A stretch of DNA of 64,000 nucleotides from PWXP01 sp034005525. GTDB lineage: Bacteria > Planctomycetota > Planctomycetia > Pirellulales > Thermoguttaceae. This document shows positions 40,845-51,476 of the stretch, piece by piece (position 1 is the stretch's first letter; each line of letters opens with the position of its first letter). The notes under the pieces are model-generated. The model worked only from the letters and a program-made list of their open reading frames with translations, made no database searches and was not told the origin of the DNA. The stretch spans positions 5,506-69,505 of the forward strand of contig JAVEUP010000018.1 in NCBI GenBank assembly GCA_034005525.1. Reading direction: 5' to 3'. The position numbers and the translations under genes are program-made.

Positions 40845-42161
40845 CTAGCTCGAAGGTGAACCGCAACTCGACGGTCCGTGTGCAGCCTGGGGCCGAATCG
40901 TGAACAGTTCTCCGATGTGGAGCACCTCAACAGCCACTTTGCGGCGTGCCAGTGCGTCGCGAAGCTGGATGATGCAACCCGGGCATGCGGTTGCCACGGC
41001 ATCGGCGCCGGAGGCCAGGATGGCGTCGACCTTGTGATCGGCGATCTTCTGGGAAATCTCGTAATGGGTAATGCTGAATGAGCCGCCGAGTCCGCAGCAC
41101 CGGTCGGCGTCGGGCATCTCGACAAACCGGAGCCCCTCGATGGCCCGGAGAATCTTCCGGGGCTGTTCACGGACGTCCTGGTACCGCGCGAGGTGGCAAG
41201 GGTCGTGCCAGGTGAGAGTCTTGCCGCGGAACTCGGGCTTGATCGCCAGCCGGTCGAGGTCGGCGGCAAGAACGTCGATGACGAACTTGCTGAAGTCGAT
41301 GACTTTCGCGGCAAACCGCTCGAAGCGAGTCCTTTCCTCAGCAGTCTCAGCCAGGTAGGTCGGATACTCGCTCAGTCCGGAGCCGCACGTCGCACACACC
41401 GTAATGACGTAGTCGCAGTCCTCAAACGCCTCGACGTTTCTTGCGGCCATCTTCTTCCCGGTGCGGAAATCGCCGGACAGATAGACCGGCGCGCCGCAGC
41501 AACCCTGCCGTCGGTCGAAGACGACCTCGCAATCGAGGTTCCGGAGCACGTCGACAATCATTTCGCCGATCTCCGGAAATACGTATTCCATGGCGCAACC
41601 CGCGAAGAACCCGACTCGGTACTTCGGCGCGCCCGCAGCAGGGGTGCGCTCTGGTATGCGGTTTCTGAGGAACCGCGGAGCGATTTCCGGAATCGCCCTC
41701 CCGGCGCCCAGCGCCGAGAGAAACTGCGGCAGGTGGCGGAATCTTCCTTTCCCGCGCGGCAGGATGCGTTGGAACCAGGAAGCCACCCGCAACGTCACGC
41801 CGAAGAGCCGGCGGTGGGGAAGGACGTGGCGGAACACCAGTCGCTTCCACCAAGGAAGTCCCTTCTCCGCCACGTAGTCGCCGCGAGCGGCGATCACCGC
41901 GTGGTCGATCCGCGTCTTGGCCGGGCAATACTGCACGCAGGTTCGGCACAAGAGGCAGTTGTCAATCGCCTGGTAGAAGCCTTCGCTGAGGTCCTGCTCG
42001 TCTTCGAGGGCGAGGCGGATCAACTGGTCCTTGCCCCGCGCCAGTCCCTTCTCCTCGCGCTGCTCGCGGTAGATCGGGCAGAAGTAGCCGCAGAAGCCGC
42101 ACTTCATGCACTGCTCGACGTCGCCCTGGAACTTGCGGATATTCTTGAGGTTTTCGGACAC
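40845..42161 (-). CDS. glcF: Glycolate/lactate oxidase iron-sulfur subunit (GlcF-like)
   Basis: 438 residues with GTG start (SD GGGGAG). Two 4Fe-4S motifs lie at the N-terminus: CMKCGFCGYFCP (18-29) and CLLCRTCVQYCP (69-80). Two HdrD-type CCG domains follow (GCCGAPVYL near 222, DRCCGLGGSF near 352). Electrons from the flavoprotein subunit pass through these clusters to the quinone pool. It lies downstream of glcD on the same strand, separated by a 160-nt gap filled by element C2; no GlcE-type subunit is adjacent. Confidence 0.82.
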   Translation of the reverse strand: MSENLKNIRKFQGDVEQCMKCGFCGYFCPIYREQREEKGLARGKDQLIRLALEDEQDLSEGFYQAIDNCLLCRTCVQYCPAKTRIDHAVIAARGDYVAEKGLPWWKRLVFRHVLPHRRLFGVTLRVASWFQRILPRGKGRFRHLPQFLSALGAGRAIPEIAPRFLRNRIPERTPAAGAPKYRVGFFAGCAMEYVFPEIGEMIVDVLRNLDCEVVFDRRQGCCGAPVYLSGDFRTGKKMAARNVEAFEDCDYVITVCATCGSGLSEYPTYLAETAEERTRFERFAAKVIDFSKFVIDVLAADLDRLAIKPEFRGKTLTWHDPCHLARYQDVREQPRKILRAIEGLRFVEMPDADRCCGLGGSFSITHYEISQKIADHKVDAILASGADAVATACPGCIIQLRDALARRKVAVEVLHIGELFTIRPQAAHGPSSCGSPSS

Positions 42162-42224
42162 TTAGCGACTCCCCTCTACGACCGTTTACGGGTCGGCGGC
42201 GCGGGCGGTCTTCTCCGCTGCATA

Positions 42225-42322
42225 CAAAGGGAACAGTCCCATTTTCGCGGCTGTAACCGTTGATCAACCAGGCAAACCTCCCTGGCTGCCGCGAAAATCG
42301 GGACAGTCCCCGGTGAACGTTT
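42225..42322. repeat. Family C palindromic element (copy C2)
   Basis: Arms AAAGGGAACAGTCCCATTTT and AAAATCGGGACAGTCCCCGG in a palindrome filling the glcD-glcF gap. Its end overlaps the glcD stop codon by 2 nt. Confidence 0.75.
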
Positions 42323-43709
42323 AGCTCCCATCTTCCCAGATCTTGCCGGGGTTCAGAATCCCGTTGGGATCGAAGATGCGCTTGATGCTCTTCATCAGGT
42401 CGATGAACACCGGATCCTGCGTGCGCCGCATGAACTTCTGCTTCTCCAGGCCGATTCCATGTTCCCCCGACAGGACGCCGCCAAACTCGACCGCGGCCTC
42501 GATGATCCGATCAACGGCCCTCTGGGCCTTCTGGAAGTGGGCCGGGTCCTTTGCGTCGGTCATCACACTCGGGTGGAGGTTGCCGTCGCCTGCATGACCG
42601 ATGACCGTCACCACCAGGTCGGCCTCCTCGCAAATCTTCACGACCCGTCCAATGAACTCCGCCATGCGCGTTCGGGGCACGGTCACGTCTTCCGCCAGGA
42701 CCGTGGGCGCTGCGCCGAACACGGCGGCGAAACCGGCGCTGCGAGCCTTCCAGTAGTTTTGCGCCTGTTCCTGGTCCCGGGCCACCAGGACCTGGGTGGC
42801 GCCGACCTCTTGGCAAACGTCGATCACCTTCTGGGAGTCGTGTGCGACGACGTCCTCCGTGCCGTCGCACTCGAACATGAGCATCGCCGCGGCGTCTTCC
42901 GGCAACCCCATGCCGGTGATCCGGTTGATGCTCTTCACGACCCAGTTGTCCAGAAGTTCGATCTTCGCCGGGATGATGCCGCGGTCGAGGATCCTGCCGA
43001 CGGTCTCGCCCGACTTGGGCAAATCGTCAAACAGGGCGATCATCGTCTTTCTGGCAGACGGCAGCGGGAGCAGGCGCAAGATCGCCTCAGTGACCACGGC
43101 CAGGGTTCCCTCCGAACCGGTGACCAGGGAAACCAGGTCGTAACCCACGACGTTCTTCACCGTGCTGCCGCCGAACTCAACGATCCGGCCGGTGGGGAGA
43201 ACCGCTTGCAGCCCGAGAATGTACTGCTTCGTCACTCCGTATTTCAGACACATCGGCCCGCCGGCGTTCTCGGCGATGATCCCGCCCAGGGTCGCGCCGA
43301 GGAAGCTCTGCGGGTCGGGCGGAAAGAAGAGCCGCTCTTGGGCCAATGCGGTCTGCAAATCCATGAGCACGACCCCCGCCTGCACGCGCGCCGAGAGGTT
43401 CGCGGCGTCGATGGACACGATTCGGTTCATCTTGGTCATGGCCAGAACGATTCCGCCGCGGATCGGCACCGAGCCGCCGCTGACGTTCGTGCCACCTCCC
43501 CGCGGCGTTACCGGGATGCCGTTCTCGTTGGCCAGCTTAAGCACCGCTTCGACGTGCCCTGTCTCGGTTGGCAAGACCACCACGTCCGGCTTGTGGGTCC
43601 ACGTAGACGTCCCGTCGTAGGAGTAGACCTTGCGGTCTTCCTCGGAAGAAAGCACGTTGGCTCTGCCCACGATACCCGCCAGGTCACTTATCAAACGCTC
43701 ATAGGCCAT
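42321..43709 (-). CDS. glcD: FAD-linked 2-hydroxyacid oxidase (GlcD-like)
   Basis: 462 residues. An FAD-binding PCMH domain (VVVLPTETGHVEAVLKLANENGIPVTPRGGGTNVSGGSVP, about 44-83) and C-terminal domain with VIGHAGDGNLHP (about 376) and GVLSGEHGIGLEKQKFM are the GlcD/D-lactate dehydrogenase signatures. It oxidises glycolate or D-lactate to the 2-oxoacid and hands electrons to the GlcF-like partner. The start is an ATG with a weak SD. A strong promoter with a palindrome overlaps its -10, and the leader is heavily folded, so expression is probably regulated by a substrate. Confidence 0.87.
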   Translation of the reverse strand: MAYERLISDLAGIVGRANVLSSEEDRKVYSYDGTSTWTHKPDVVVLPTETGHVEAVLKLANENGIPVTPRGGGTNVSGGSVPIRGGIVLAMTKMNRIVSIDAANLSARVQAGVVLMDLQTALAQERLFFPPDPQSFLGATLGGIIAENAGGPMCLKYGVTKQYILGLQAVLPTGRIVEFGGSTVKNVVGYDLVSLVTGSEGTLAVVTEAILRLLPLPSARKTMIALFDDLPKSGETVGRILDRGIIPAKIELLDNWVVKSINRITGMGLPEDAAAMLMFECDGTEDVVAHDSQKVIDVCQEVGATQVLVARDQEQAQNYWKARSAGFAAVFGAAPTVLAEDVTVPRTRMAEFIGRVVKICEEADLVVTVIGHAGDGNLHPSVMTDAKDPAHFQKAQRAVDRIIEAAVEFGGVLSGEHGIGLEKQKFMRRTQDPVFIDLMKSIKRIFDPNGILNPGKIWEDGS

Positions 43710-43763
43710 GAATCGAACCCGCTAGTGGGAGTTGTTGCACCGATCGTGACCGACCGGAACCGA

Positions 43764-43888
43764 ATGCTCTGTCAAAGGCAAACTGCCGGGTTCCCCGCAA
43801 ACGTGGCATAACCTTCCAGGTTGCGATGCCGGCTCAAATGCCTCGGCAAGCAGGATGCCTACCCCACGTTTGAAGTTTGACAGAGCAT
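43764..43888 (-). other. Nested stem-loop leader of glcD
   Basis: Arms 43764-43776 and 43876-43888 form a perfect 13-bp helix (TTTGACAGAGCAT and complement). A second 9-bp helix (43798-43806 with 43864-43872, CAAACGTGG) sits inside, and smaller GATGCC/GGCAT pairs inside that. It would be transcribed as the 5' leader. Confidence 0.6.
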
Positions 43889-43930
43889 GAGGATGTCTTC
43901 ACTAATATCCTCATTTGTGCTGCCTGTCAA
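43888..43930 (-). promoter_or_regulatory. glcD promoter with palindromic operator
   Basis: Minus-strand TTGACA (43925-43930), 17-nt spacer, TATTAG (43902-43907). TGAGGAT-N12-ATCCTCA (43888-43913) covers the -10 and start site, the expected position of a repressor site. Confidence 0.6.
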
Positions 43931-43965
43931 GGACTCGTACGCAGCGGTGTGCGGCAAGGTCTTCT

Positions 43966-44066
43966 GGCTCTTCGATTTCCAGGTGCAGACAATCTTTGTT
44001 GCAGGGACGGCACAGCGGCGTGTGCCTACTACATTGCTGCAGCCTGCACCTAGAAACGGAAGCGCC
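43966..44066. repeat. Family B palindromic element (copy B4)
   Basis: Arms GGCTCTTCGATTTCCAGG / CCTAGAAACGGAAGCGCC around the GGGACGGCACAGCGGCGTGT core. It lies upstream of the glcD promoter and downstream of phoU. Confidence 0.85.
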
Positions 44067-44163
44067 AGATTTTCCGGCACGCTGAGAAGTGCCCCGAAGA
44101 GGCTGAGTCCGCCCGTCCCAGCGCAACGCCCGCAATGTTGTGCAAATGCAAGGCGAGGCGCCG

Positions 44164-44856
44164 TCATGCGGGCGGCGGTGGCCGGTCGCCCGGCGTGCTG
44201 TCGCTTTCGCCGTGTCGGACGATCTTGCCCTCGACCAGGTAGATTACGTCCTCGGCAATGTTCGTGGCCTGATCGGCGATCCGCTCCAGGTTGCGCGAGA
44301 CGGCCATCAGGGTGAGCAGGGCGGGAGTCCGCTCGGGATCCTGGCGAATCATGTCGAAGCACTTCAGACGGATATTCCGTTTGAACTGGTTCACCTCGTC
44401 GTCGCGGCCACAGACGTCGTCGGCCAAGGCCGCGTCGAGGTTCACCAGCGCGTCAAGGCTGTCGCGCAGCATGGCCTGCGTCTTCGCCCACATGCCGGAC
44501 AGGTCGAACGGAATCTCCATCGGCGGCAGACTTGCGAACGTCGCCGCTTTGCGGGCGATGTTCACGGACAGGTCGCCGATGCGCTCCAGGTCGTTGTTGA
44601 TCTTCAAAGCGGCGACAATGAACCGCAGGTCGCCGGCCACCGGCTGGTACAGCGCCAGCATTCGGAGGCAATCCTCCTCGATCTCGATCTCACGTTGGTC
44701 GATTTCGGCGTCGCGGCGTTCTACTTCGTAGGCAGCATGGGGGTCGCGGTCGAGCAAAGACTGTACGGCCCGCTGGGCCTGTTGCTCCACCAACGCGCAG
44801 AGCGAGAGCAGGTCCTGCTTCAGCGAATCGATGGAGCGATGCAAGTGTACCGACAT
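44164..44856 (-). CDS. phoU: Phosphate-specific transport regulator PhoU
   Basis: 230 residues, SD GGAAAGG. Two three-helix PhoU repeats with metal-binding patterns (RRDAEIDQREIEIEEDCLRMLAL near 50, AADDVCGRDDEVNQFKRNI near 150; ERIADQATNIAEDV near the end) are present. PhoU interacts with the Pst transporter and the PhoR/PhoB pathway to signal phosphate sufficiency. It is the last gene of the pst cluster, 39 nt after pstB. Confidence 0.9.
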   Translation of the reverse strand: MSVHLHRSIDSLKQDLLSLCALVEQQAQRAVQSLLDRDPHAAYEVERRDAEIDQREIEIEEDCLRMLALYQPVAGDLRFIVAALKINNDLERIGDLSVNIARKAATFASLPPMEIPFDLSGMWAKTQAMLRDSLDALVNLDAALADDVCGRDDEVNQFKRNIRLKCFDMIRQDPERTPALLTLMAVSRNLERIADQATNIAEDVIYLVEGKIVRHGESDSTPGDRPPPPA

Positions 44857-44895
44857 GTCGTGCCTTTCCGTTTCCGCAACTCGGCCCTCCGGCGA

Positions 44896-45759
44896 CTACC
44901 CGAACCGCCCGGATACATAGGCCTCGGTCTGCTCTTCCGTCGGGTTGGTGAAAATGGTTTCCGTATCGCTATACTCAATCAGCTTACCCAGGTAGAAGAA
45001 GGCTGTCCGGTCCGACACCCGCGCCGCCTGCTGCATATTGTGGGTCACAATGATAATCGTATACTCTTTCTTCAATTCGTCAATGAGGTCTTCGATCTTG
45101 CCGGTGGCCACCGGATCGAGCGCGGAGCAGGGCTCGTCCATCAGCAGGATTTCCGGCCGGTTGGCGATCGCCCGCGCAATGCACAATCGCTGCATCTGCC
45201 CCCCGGACAGGCTGAACGCACTCTCCTTCAGCCGGTCCTTGACTTCGTCCCACAGGGCGGCGGCCCGCAGCGACCTTTCGACGGTCTCGTCCAACTCCGC
45301 TTTCTTGTTCCTGCCCGCCACGCGCAGGCTGTAGACGATGTTCTCGTAAATGGACTTTGGAAACGGGTTCGATTTCTGAAAGACCATGCCGATCCGTTTG
45401 CGAAGCGAGATGACCTCCAGGTAGGGATCGTAAACACTCTGGCCGCCAATCAGGATGTCGCCCTGGTGCCGGATGCCGTCGATCAGGTCGTTCATGCGGT
45501 TGATATTCCGCAGCAGGGTCGACTTGCCGCAGCCGGACGGCCCGATCAGCGCGGTTACGCGACGCTGGGGAATGTCCATATTCAAGTCGAACAGCACCTG
45601 GGTCGGCCCGTAGAAGAAGCTGTAGTTGCACACTTGGATGTGCTGGGGGTTGACATTGCCATCGTCATGGTGGGATCGCCTGGCGACCTCGACGCGGCGC
45701 TGCTGGATGGCACTGGCGACGTGGTTCACGGGGGCGGCCTCGGGTTGCGTGTCGTTCAT
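44896..45759 (-). CDS. pstB: Phosphate ABC transporter ATP-binding protein PstB
   Basis: 287 residues. Walker A LIGPSGCGKST (about 80), signature LSGGQMQRLCIARAI (about 182), Walker B ILLMDEPCSALDP and H-loop VTHNMQQAARVSD are all present; the PstB-specific SKSNPFPKSIYENIVYSLR-type segment (FQKSNPFPKSIYENIVYSL) identifies the subfamily. Energises high-affinity phosphate import. It starts 19 nt after the pstA stop and has an N-terminal extension of about 40 residues. Confidence 0.95.
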   Translation of the reverse strand: MNDTQPEAAPVNHVASAIQQRRVEVARRSHHDDGNVNPQHIQVCNYSFFYGPTQVLFDLNMDIPQRRVTALIGPSGCGKSTLLRNINRMNDLIDGIRHQGDILIGGQSVYDPYLEVISLRKRIGMVFQKSNPFPKSIYENIVYSLRVAGRNKKAELDETVERSLRAAALWDEVKDRLKESAFSLSGGQMQRLCIARAIANRPEILLMDEPCSALDPVATGKIEDLIDELKKEYTIIIVTHNMQQAARVSDRTAFFYLGKLIEYSDTETIFTNPTEEQTEAYVSGRFG

Positions 45760-45778
45760 GGGATTCCTGGAAGCGCTC

Positions 45779-47512
<1,734 letters not shown>

Positions 47513-47609
47513 CGTAGTTTCCAAACACCGCTCCACCGGCACAGGGTCGGGGGCTCATAGTTATATACAAGTTGTGGCCGCCACCGGCCGGCTTGTCCGG
47601 CCTGGAGCG

Positions 47610-47757
47610 GTGGTCAGTCGGCTAAGGCGGTGCCCCGAGTCCCCTATTTGCCGTGCCCGCCGCCGCCTCCGGCGGCGGGCACGGCAAATATTCAAGGGCA
47701 TCGTGCATCTTAGCTGACTGACCACGGCTCCTGCGGGACAAGCCCGCACGTGGCCCT
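47610..47757. repeat. Nested palindrome between pstC and pstA
   Basis: Outer arms 47610-47626 and 47709-47725 match at 16 of 17 positions (GTGGTCAGTC..CTAAG). Inside, 47646-47665 and 47670-47689 form a perfect 20-bp stem with a 4-nt loop. A TGCGGG/CCCGCA hairpin follows to 47757. It would be transcribed in the pst mRNA. Confidence 0.85.
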
Positions 47758-47785
47758 CTGTACGAATCAAACTTGTGGATCACAC

Positions 47786-50086
47786 TCATTCCACCGCCCG
47801 GTATTTCTCGCGCAAGCGCTGCCGCATAATCTCGGCGACGGTGTTCACGGCGAAGGTCATCAGGAACAGCACCATGGCGCCGAGGAACAGGGTCCGGTAC
47901 AGCGTGCCGAGGTACGGCGCTTCGGGCAGTTCCACGGCGATATTGGCCGAAAGCGTTCTCATCCCGGTGAACGGGTTAAACTCGGTCACCGGCGTGTTCC
48001 CGGTGGCCATCACCACGATCATCGTTTCGCCCACCGCGCGGCCGAGTCCGATCATCACCGCCGAGAACGTGCCGGCCGACGCGGTGGGCAACACCACGCG
48101 GACGGCCGTTTGCCACCGGCTGGCGCCGAGCGCGAGAGAACCCGACCGAAACGCCTCGGGGACGTTCGACAGCGCGTCCTCGGTAATGGTGAAGATGATT
48201 GGGATGACCGCGAACCCCATCACGAACCCCACCACGAATGCATTGCGCTGCTCGAAGCCGAGCCCGGTCGCGCGCGGGAACCATAGCCGGAAATCGGCAA
48301 TGACCAGGCCGGTATCCGGGTCTTCGACCACGAACAGATACTGCTCGGCCAGGGCGCCCAGGTGCCAGCCTGCGTACGCAATCCCGATCATGAACGGGAC
48401 GAAAGCGATAAACTCATACCCCGGCTTCAGAAGCATGCGGATGCGTTGCGGCAGGTGCCCCCACAGGTAGCCGATGGCGAATGCCCCGACAATCATCCCC
48501 GACACGGCGCACAACACCGACGGCACGGCATTGCTGATGATCGGCGCCAGCCACAGGGCGGCCAGGAAGCCGAGCACGACCGACGGGAGCGACGCCATGA
48601 TCTCCATGGTGGGCTTGACGATACGCTTGATTTCCGGCTTGAGGAACTGCGAGGTGTAGATTGCCGCGAGCAGCGCAATGGGCAGCGCGAAGACCATCGC
48701 GTACAGCGTGCCCTTGAGCGTTCCGATGATCAGCGGCACCAGCGACAGTTTCCGTTCGAAATCGTCGCGCCCGCCGGTCGATTGCCATGAGTATTCCGCC
48801 GTCGCCTGCCCCTCGTACTGGATCCTGCCGAAAAAGGTTCTCCAACCCGCTTGGGGATGTGGATCGTGCAGATCGTAGAAATGCAGGCTGTATTGGTCGT
48901 CGAGGAATAGGAGCCGGTTGTACCGGGGCCCCAGCGCCGCCAACGTGGCGCGGAACGGCAGCGCATCTTCCCACCGGATGGTTTCCGTGGTCCCGTACCG
49001 CAGCGAGGCGATGCGGCCGTCGCCAATGAGGAACCCCTTGTTCCGCATGGACGCCGAGTAGAAGACGGCGCCTTGGTCCAAATCGGGAAAGGTCTTCGTA
49101 TGGCCCCAGACACGCATGTCCAGTTCCGGATCGCGGTAGATGCTGTACACCCGGTTCGCGCCGCAGTGCGCGGTGAAGACCAGCGATGCGTCGCCCAGCA
49201 GGAAGTCCATCGTGGCAATCCGCGGGTCTTCCCGGTCCTCGAACGGCACGAACACCTGCCGCCGGGTGAACTCGTGTCCGTCGAAGTGCAGGTAGACCAC
49301 GCTGCCGTCGGCGTTGCCGATCAGCACGGCGTCGGCGTCGCGGGGGATGGCCAGGTGCTCCGGTTCCCCGTCCAGGAACCGGGTCAAGTCATACGAACTT
49401 TCGACTGAAAGCTCGCCGGCCCCCAGCAGCGTGCGTTGCTGGGCCAGCGACACCACGTGCAGTTCGTACTTCCCGTCGACCGCCTGCGTGGCGGCGGCGA
49501 CCTTCTGGACTCCGGAATCGCCGTAGGCCAGCTTCCGGATCGGCACGCCTTCTCGGCCGATGCGCAACAACGGCGTCTCCTGCAACTCCACCGAAACCTC
49601 GCGGCCGCCGCGTTCGGGAAAGGCGGCCTGGTACTGTACGTCGACGATCGCGAACCGGCCGTCGGCGGTTCCGTACAGTAATTGCGACTGCTTTTCGTTG
49701 AAGGTAACGGCAGAGACGGCCGCCTCGTCGGCCAGCGCGGGCATGCGCGCGAAATGCCCCCTGTTGTGAGGCCCGTCCGGCTCAACGGTGTCGACGAAAA
49801 GCAACTCGCCACTCGCGTTGACGAAAAAGGGCAGTTCCGACCACTCGTCGGTGCCCATCACGACATACTGGCCGGGCGGCACCGCCACATCCTGTTGCCA
49901 CTCGACCGTGGCGCCGCGGAACAGTGGAAGGATCTGCAGCAGAATGAAGACGAAGATCAATGAAACCGCAACGATGACCGACAGGCCGCCCACCTTGATG
50001 AAGTGGTTCATGAACCAATCGAACCACAAGGTGGCCGGTCGGACGACAAATCGTTCCGGGACGGCCCGCTGCTGTTTCTGTTGCAT
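47786..50086 (-). CDS. pstC: Phosphate ABC transporter permease PstC, long form
   Basis: 766 residues from MQQKQQRAVPERF, with SD AAGGATTTG; an upstream in-frame start would run through a repeat. TM1 (VGGLSVIVAVSLIFVFILLQILPLF, about 32) is followed by about 400 extracytoplasmic residues with beta-propeller-like strands (LLYGTADGRFAIVDVQYQAAFP, VLIGNADGSVVYLHFDGH, LRYGTTETIRWEDALP). The permease core starts near 500 (GTLKGTLYAMVFALPIALLAAIY) and contains GSLALGASRWQTAVRVVLPTASAG. Similar extended PstC proteins occur in proteobacteria. Partner of PstA. Confidence 0.9.
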   Translation of the reverse strand: MQQKQQRAVPERFVVRPATLWFDWFMNHFIKVGGLSVIVAVSLIFVFILLQILPLFRGATVEWQQDVAVPPGQYVVMGTDEWSELPFFVNASGELLFVDTVEPDGPHNRGHFARMPALADEAAVSAVTFNEKQSQLLYGTADGRFAIVDVQYQAAFPERGGREVSVELQETPLLRIGREGVPIRKLAYGDSGVQKVAAATQAVDGKYELHVVSLAQQRTLLGAGELSVESSYDLTRFLDGEPEHLAIPRDADAVLIGNADGSVVYLHFDGHEFTRRQVFVPFEDREDPRIATMDFLLGDASLVFTAHCGANRVYSIYRDPELDMRVWGHTKTFPDLDQGAVFYSASMRNKGFLIGDGRIASLRYGTTETIRWEDALPFRATLAALGPRYNRLLFLDDQYSLHFYDLHDPHPQAGWRTFFGRIQYEGQATAEYSWQSTGGRDDFERKLSLVPLIIGTLKGTLYAMVFALPIALLAAIYTSQFLKPEIKRIVKPTMEIMASLPSVVLGFLAALWLAPIISNAVPSVLCAVSGMIVGAFAIGYLWGHLPQRIRMLLKPGYEFIAFVPFMIGIAYAGWHLGALAEQYLFVVEDPDTGLVIADFRLWFPRATGLGFEQRNAFVVGFVMGFAVIPIIFTITEDALSNVPEAFRSGSLALGASRWQTAVRVVLPTASAGTFSAVMIGLGRAVGETMIVVMATGNTPVTEFNPFTGMRTLSANIAVELPEAPYLGTLYRTLFLGAMVLFLMTFAVNTVAEIMRQRLREKYRAVE

Positions 50087-50192
50087 GCGACAAATCCTTC
50101 TGAGCGGCGAGGGCCGCCGGGACGCAAGCCCTGGCGGATTGGCTTCCCCCAAGGCGCTCTCCCGGCGGCCATTCGCCACTTGTTCCGCCTTC

Positions 50193-50303
50193 CGGTTCTT
50201 CCGTTTCTGGGGCAGTCCGCTGGGTTGGAGTCCCGCCTTCAGGCGGTTTTTCCGCGCCGGCTGAAGCCGGGACTCCAGCAGGGCGCGGCCTGCTCCCAGA
50301 AAA
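50193..50303. repeat. Family A palindromic element (copy A5) between pstS and pstC
   Basis: Arms GGTTCTTCCGTTTCTGGGGCAG / CTGCTCCCAGAAA.. (outer) and GGAGTCCCGCC / CCGGGACTCC (inner). Confidence 0.8.
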
Positions 50304-50314
50304 ACCCCCCTTTC

Positions 50315-51286
50315 TTATTTCACCGTCTTCATCGTCTCGGCGGCGACCGCGGCCGGCAACGGGAAGAAGCCGTCGCGGACGACGATCTCCTGACCCTGCC
50401 GCGAGTTGATGAAGCGAACGAACTCGTAGGTCAGGCGGTCCATCGGTTCGCGCGGGTTCTTGTTGACGTAGACCATCAGGAAGCGAGCAAGCGGATACTT
50501 GCCGGCCAGCGAGTTTTCCGGCGTCGGCTCAAAAACCTCCTTGCTGTTGCCCGGCCCCACGGCAACCGTGCGCACGCCAGAAGTTGCGTAGCCGATGCCC
50601 GAATAGCCGATGCCGTAGCGGTCGGCCGTGATCGACTGTACGACGGTGGACGAGCCGGGTTGCTCCTGATACCGATCGCCATCGAAGTCGCCGCCGCCTA
50701 AGGCGATGTTCTTGAACACGCCGTAAGTGCCGCTGACGGCATTGCGGCCGTACAGCGAGATCGGGCGGTCGGCCCAATCGCCGGTCAGGCCCACCTGGCC
50801 CCAGGTCCGGATCGGGCGCCCACCCAGGCGGTAGGTGCTCGAGAAGATTGCGTCGATCTGCTGAAGGTTCAAGCCCTTGATCGGGTTGTCGCGATGGACG
50901 AACACGGCCAACGCGTCGATGCCCACGCGCACCATGGTGGGTTTGTAGCCGTACTTGGCTTCAAAACGGTCGATCTCGGCGCCGGTCATTTCGCGGCTCA
51001 TCGGACCGATTTGCGCCGTGGCGTCGATCAGGGCCGCCGGGGCAGTGGACGAGCCCGCGCCTTGTACCTGGATGTTGACGTTCGGGTAGATTTCCCGGAA
51101 CGCCTCGCCCCACATGAGCATCAGGTTGTTGAGCGTATCGGAACCGACCGAGTTGAGGTTCCCCGAAATGCCCGGCACCGGCTTGTACGGCTGCAGGGCC
51201 GGATCGACCGTTGCCTGTGCCGCGACAACCCCGGCGGTTGCGGCGAACACGACTACGAAACACGCCAATTTGCTTAGACTCTTCAT
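50315..51286 (-). CDS. pstS: Periplasmic phosphate-binding protein PstS
   Basis: 323 residues with a signal peptide (LACFVVVFAATAGVVAAQA). Motifs LNSVGSDTLNNLMLMWGEAFREIYPNVNIQVQGAGSSTAPAAL (about 43-86) and QIGPMSREM are the phosphate-loop regions. GYSGIGYATSG and the C-terminal VNKNPREPMDRLTYEFVRFINS fit PstS/SphX-type proteins. It captures phosphate for PstCAB. First gene of pstSCAB-phoU, with a PHO-box-like array and -10 at 51355-51408. The SD is AGGATT/AGAAT in the last nt before the ATG. Confidence 0.92.
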   Translation of the reverse strand: MKSLSKLACFVVVFAATAGVVAAQATVDPALQPYKPVPGISGNLNSVGSDTLNNLMLMWGEAFREIYPNVNIQVQGAGSSTAPAALIDATAQIGPMSREMTGAEIDRFEAKYGYKPTMVRVGIDALAVFVHRDNPIKGLNLQQIDAIFSSTYRLGGRPIRTWGQVGLTGDWADRPISLYGRNAVSGTYGVFKNIALGGGDFDGDRYQEQPGSSTVVQSITADRYGIGYSGIGYATSGVRTVAVGPGNSKEVFEPTPENSLAGKYPLARFLMVYVNKNPREPMDRLTYEFVRFINSRQGQEIVVRDGFFPLPAAVAAETMKTVK

Positions 51287-51354
51287 CAGGATTCTCCTTG
51301 TTGTTCAACGACAGCGTACAGGCCCCAATGGCCCGCGGTCATGCTGCTAAAACC

Positions 51355-51408
51355 ATGGTAGCCCTCGAATGTTAGGGGAGTTCGCGAGAATTGTTAGCGT
51401 TGTGTTAG
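51355..51408 (-). promoter_or_regulatory. PHO-box-like array and -10 of pstS
   Basis: Half-sites CTAACA (minus strand) at 51403-51408, 51392-51397, a degenerate CGCGAA at 51381-51386, and CTAACA at 51370-51375: exact 11-bp steps. TACCAT (51355-51360) follows after 9 nt as the -10. E. coli PHO boxes have the same 11-bp period with CTGTCA-type half-sites. Confidence 0.75.
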
Positions 51409-51476
51409 AAACGACGGGCTGACGGAGCCGCCAGTCGTCCGGGATTGCCCAGTTTCACGCACGCTCGGCCGCACCC

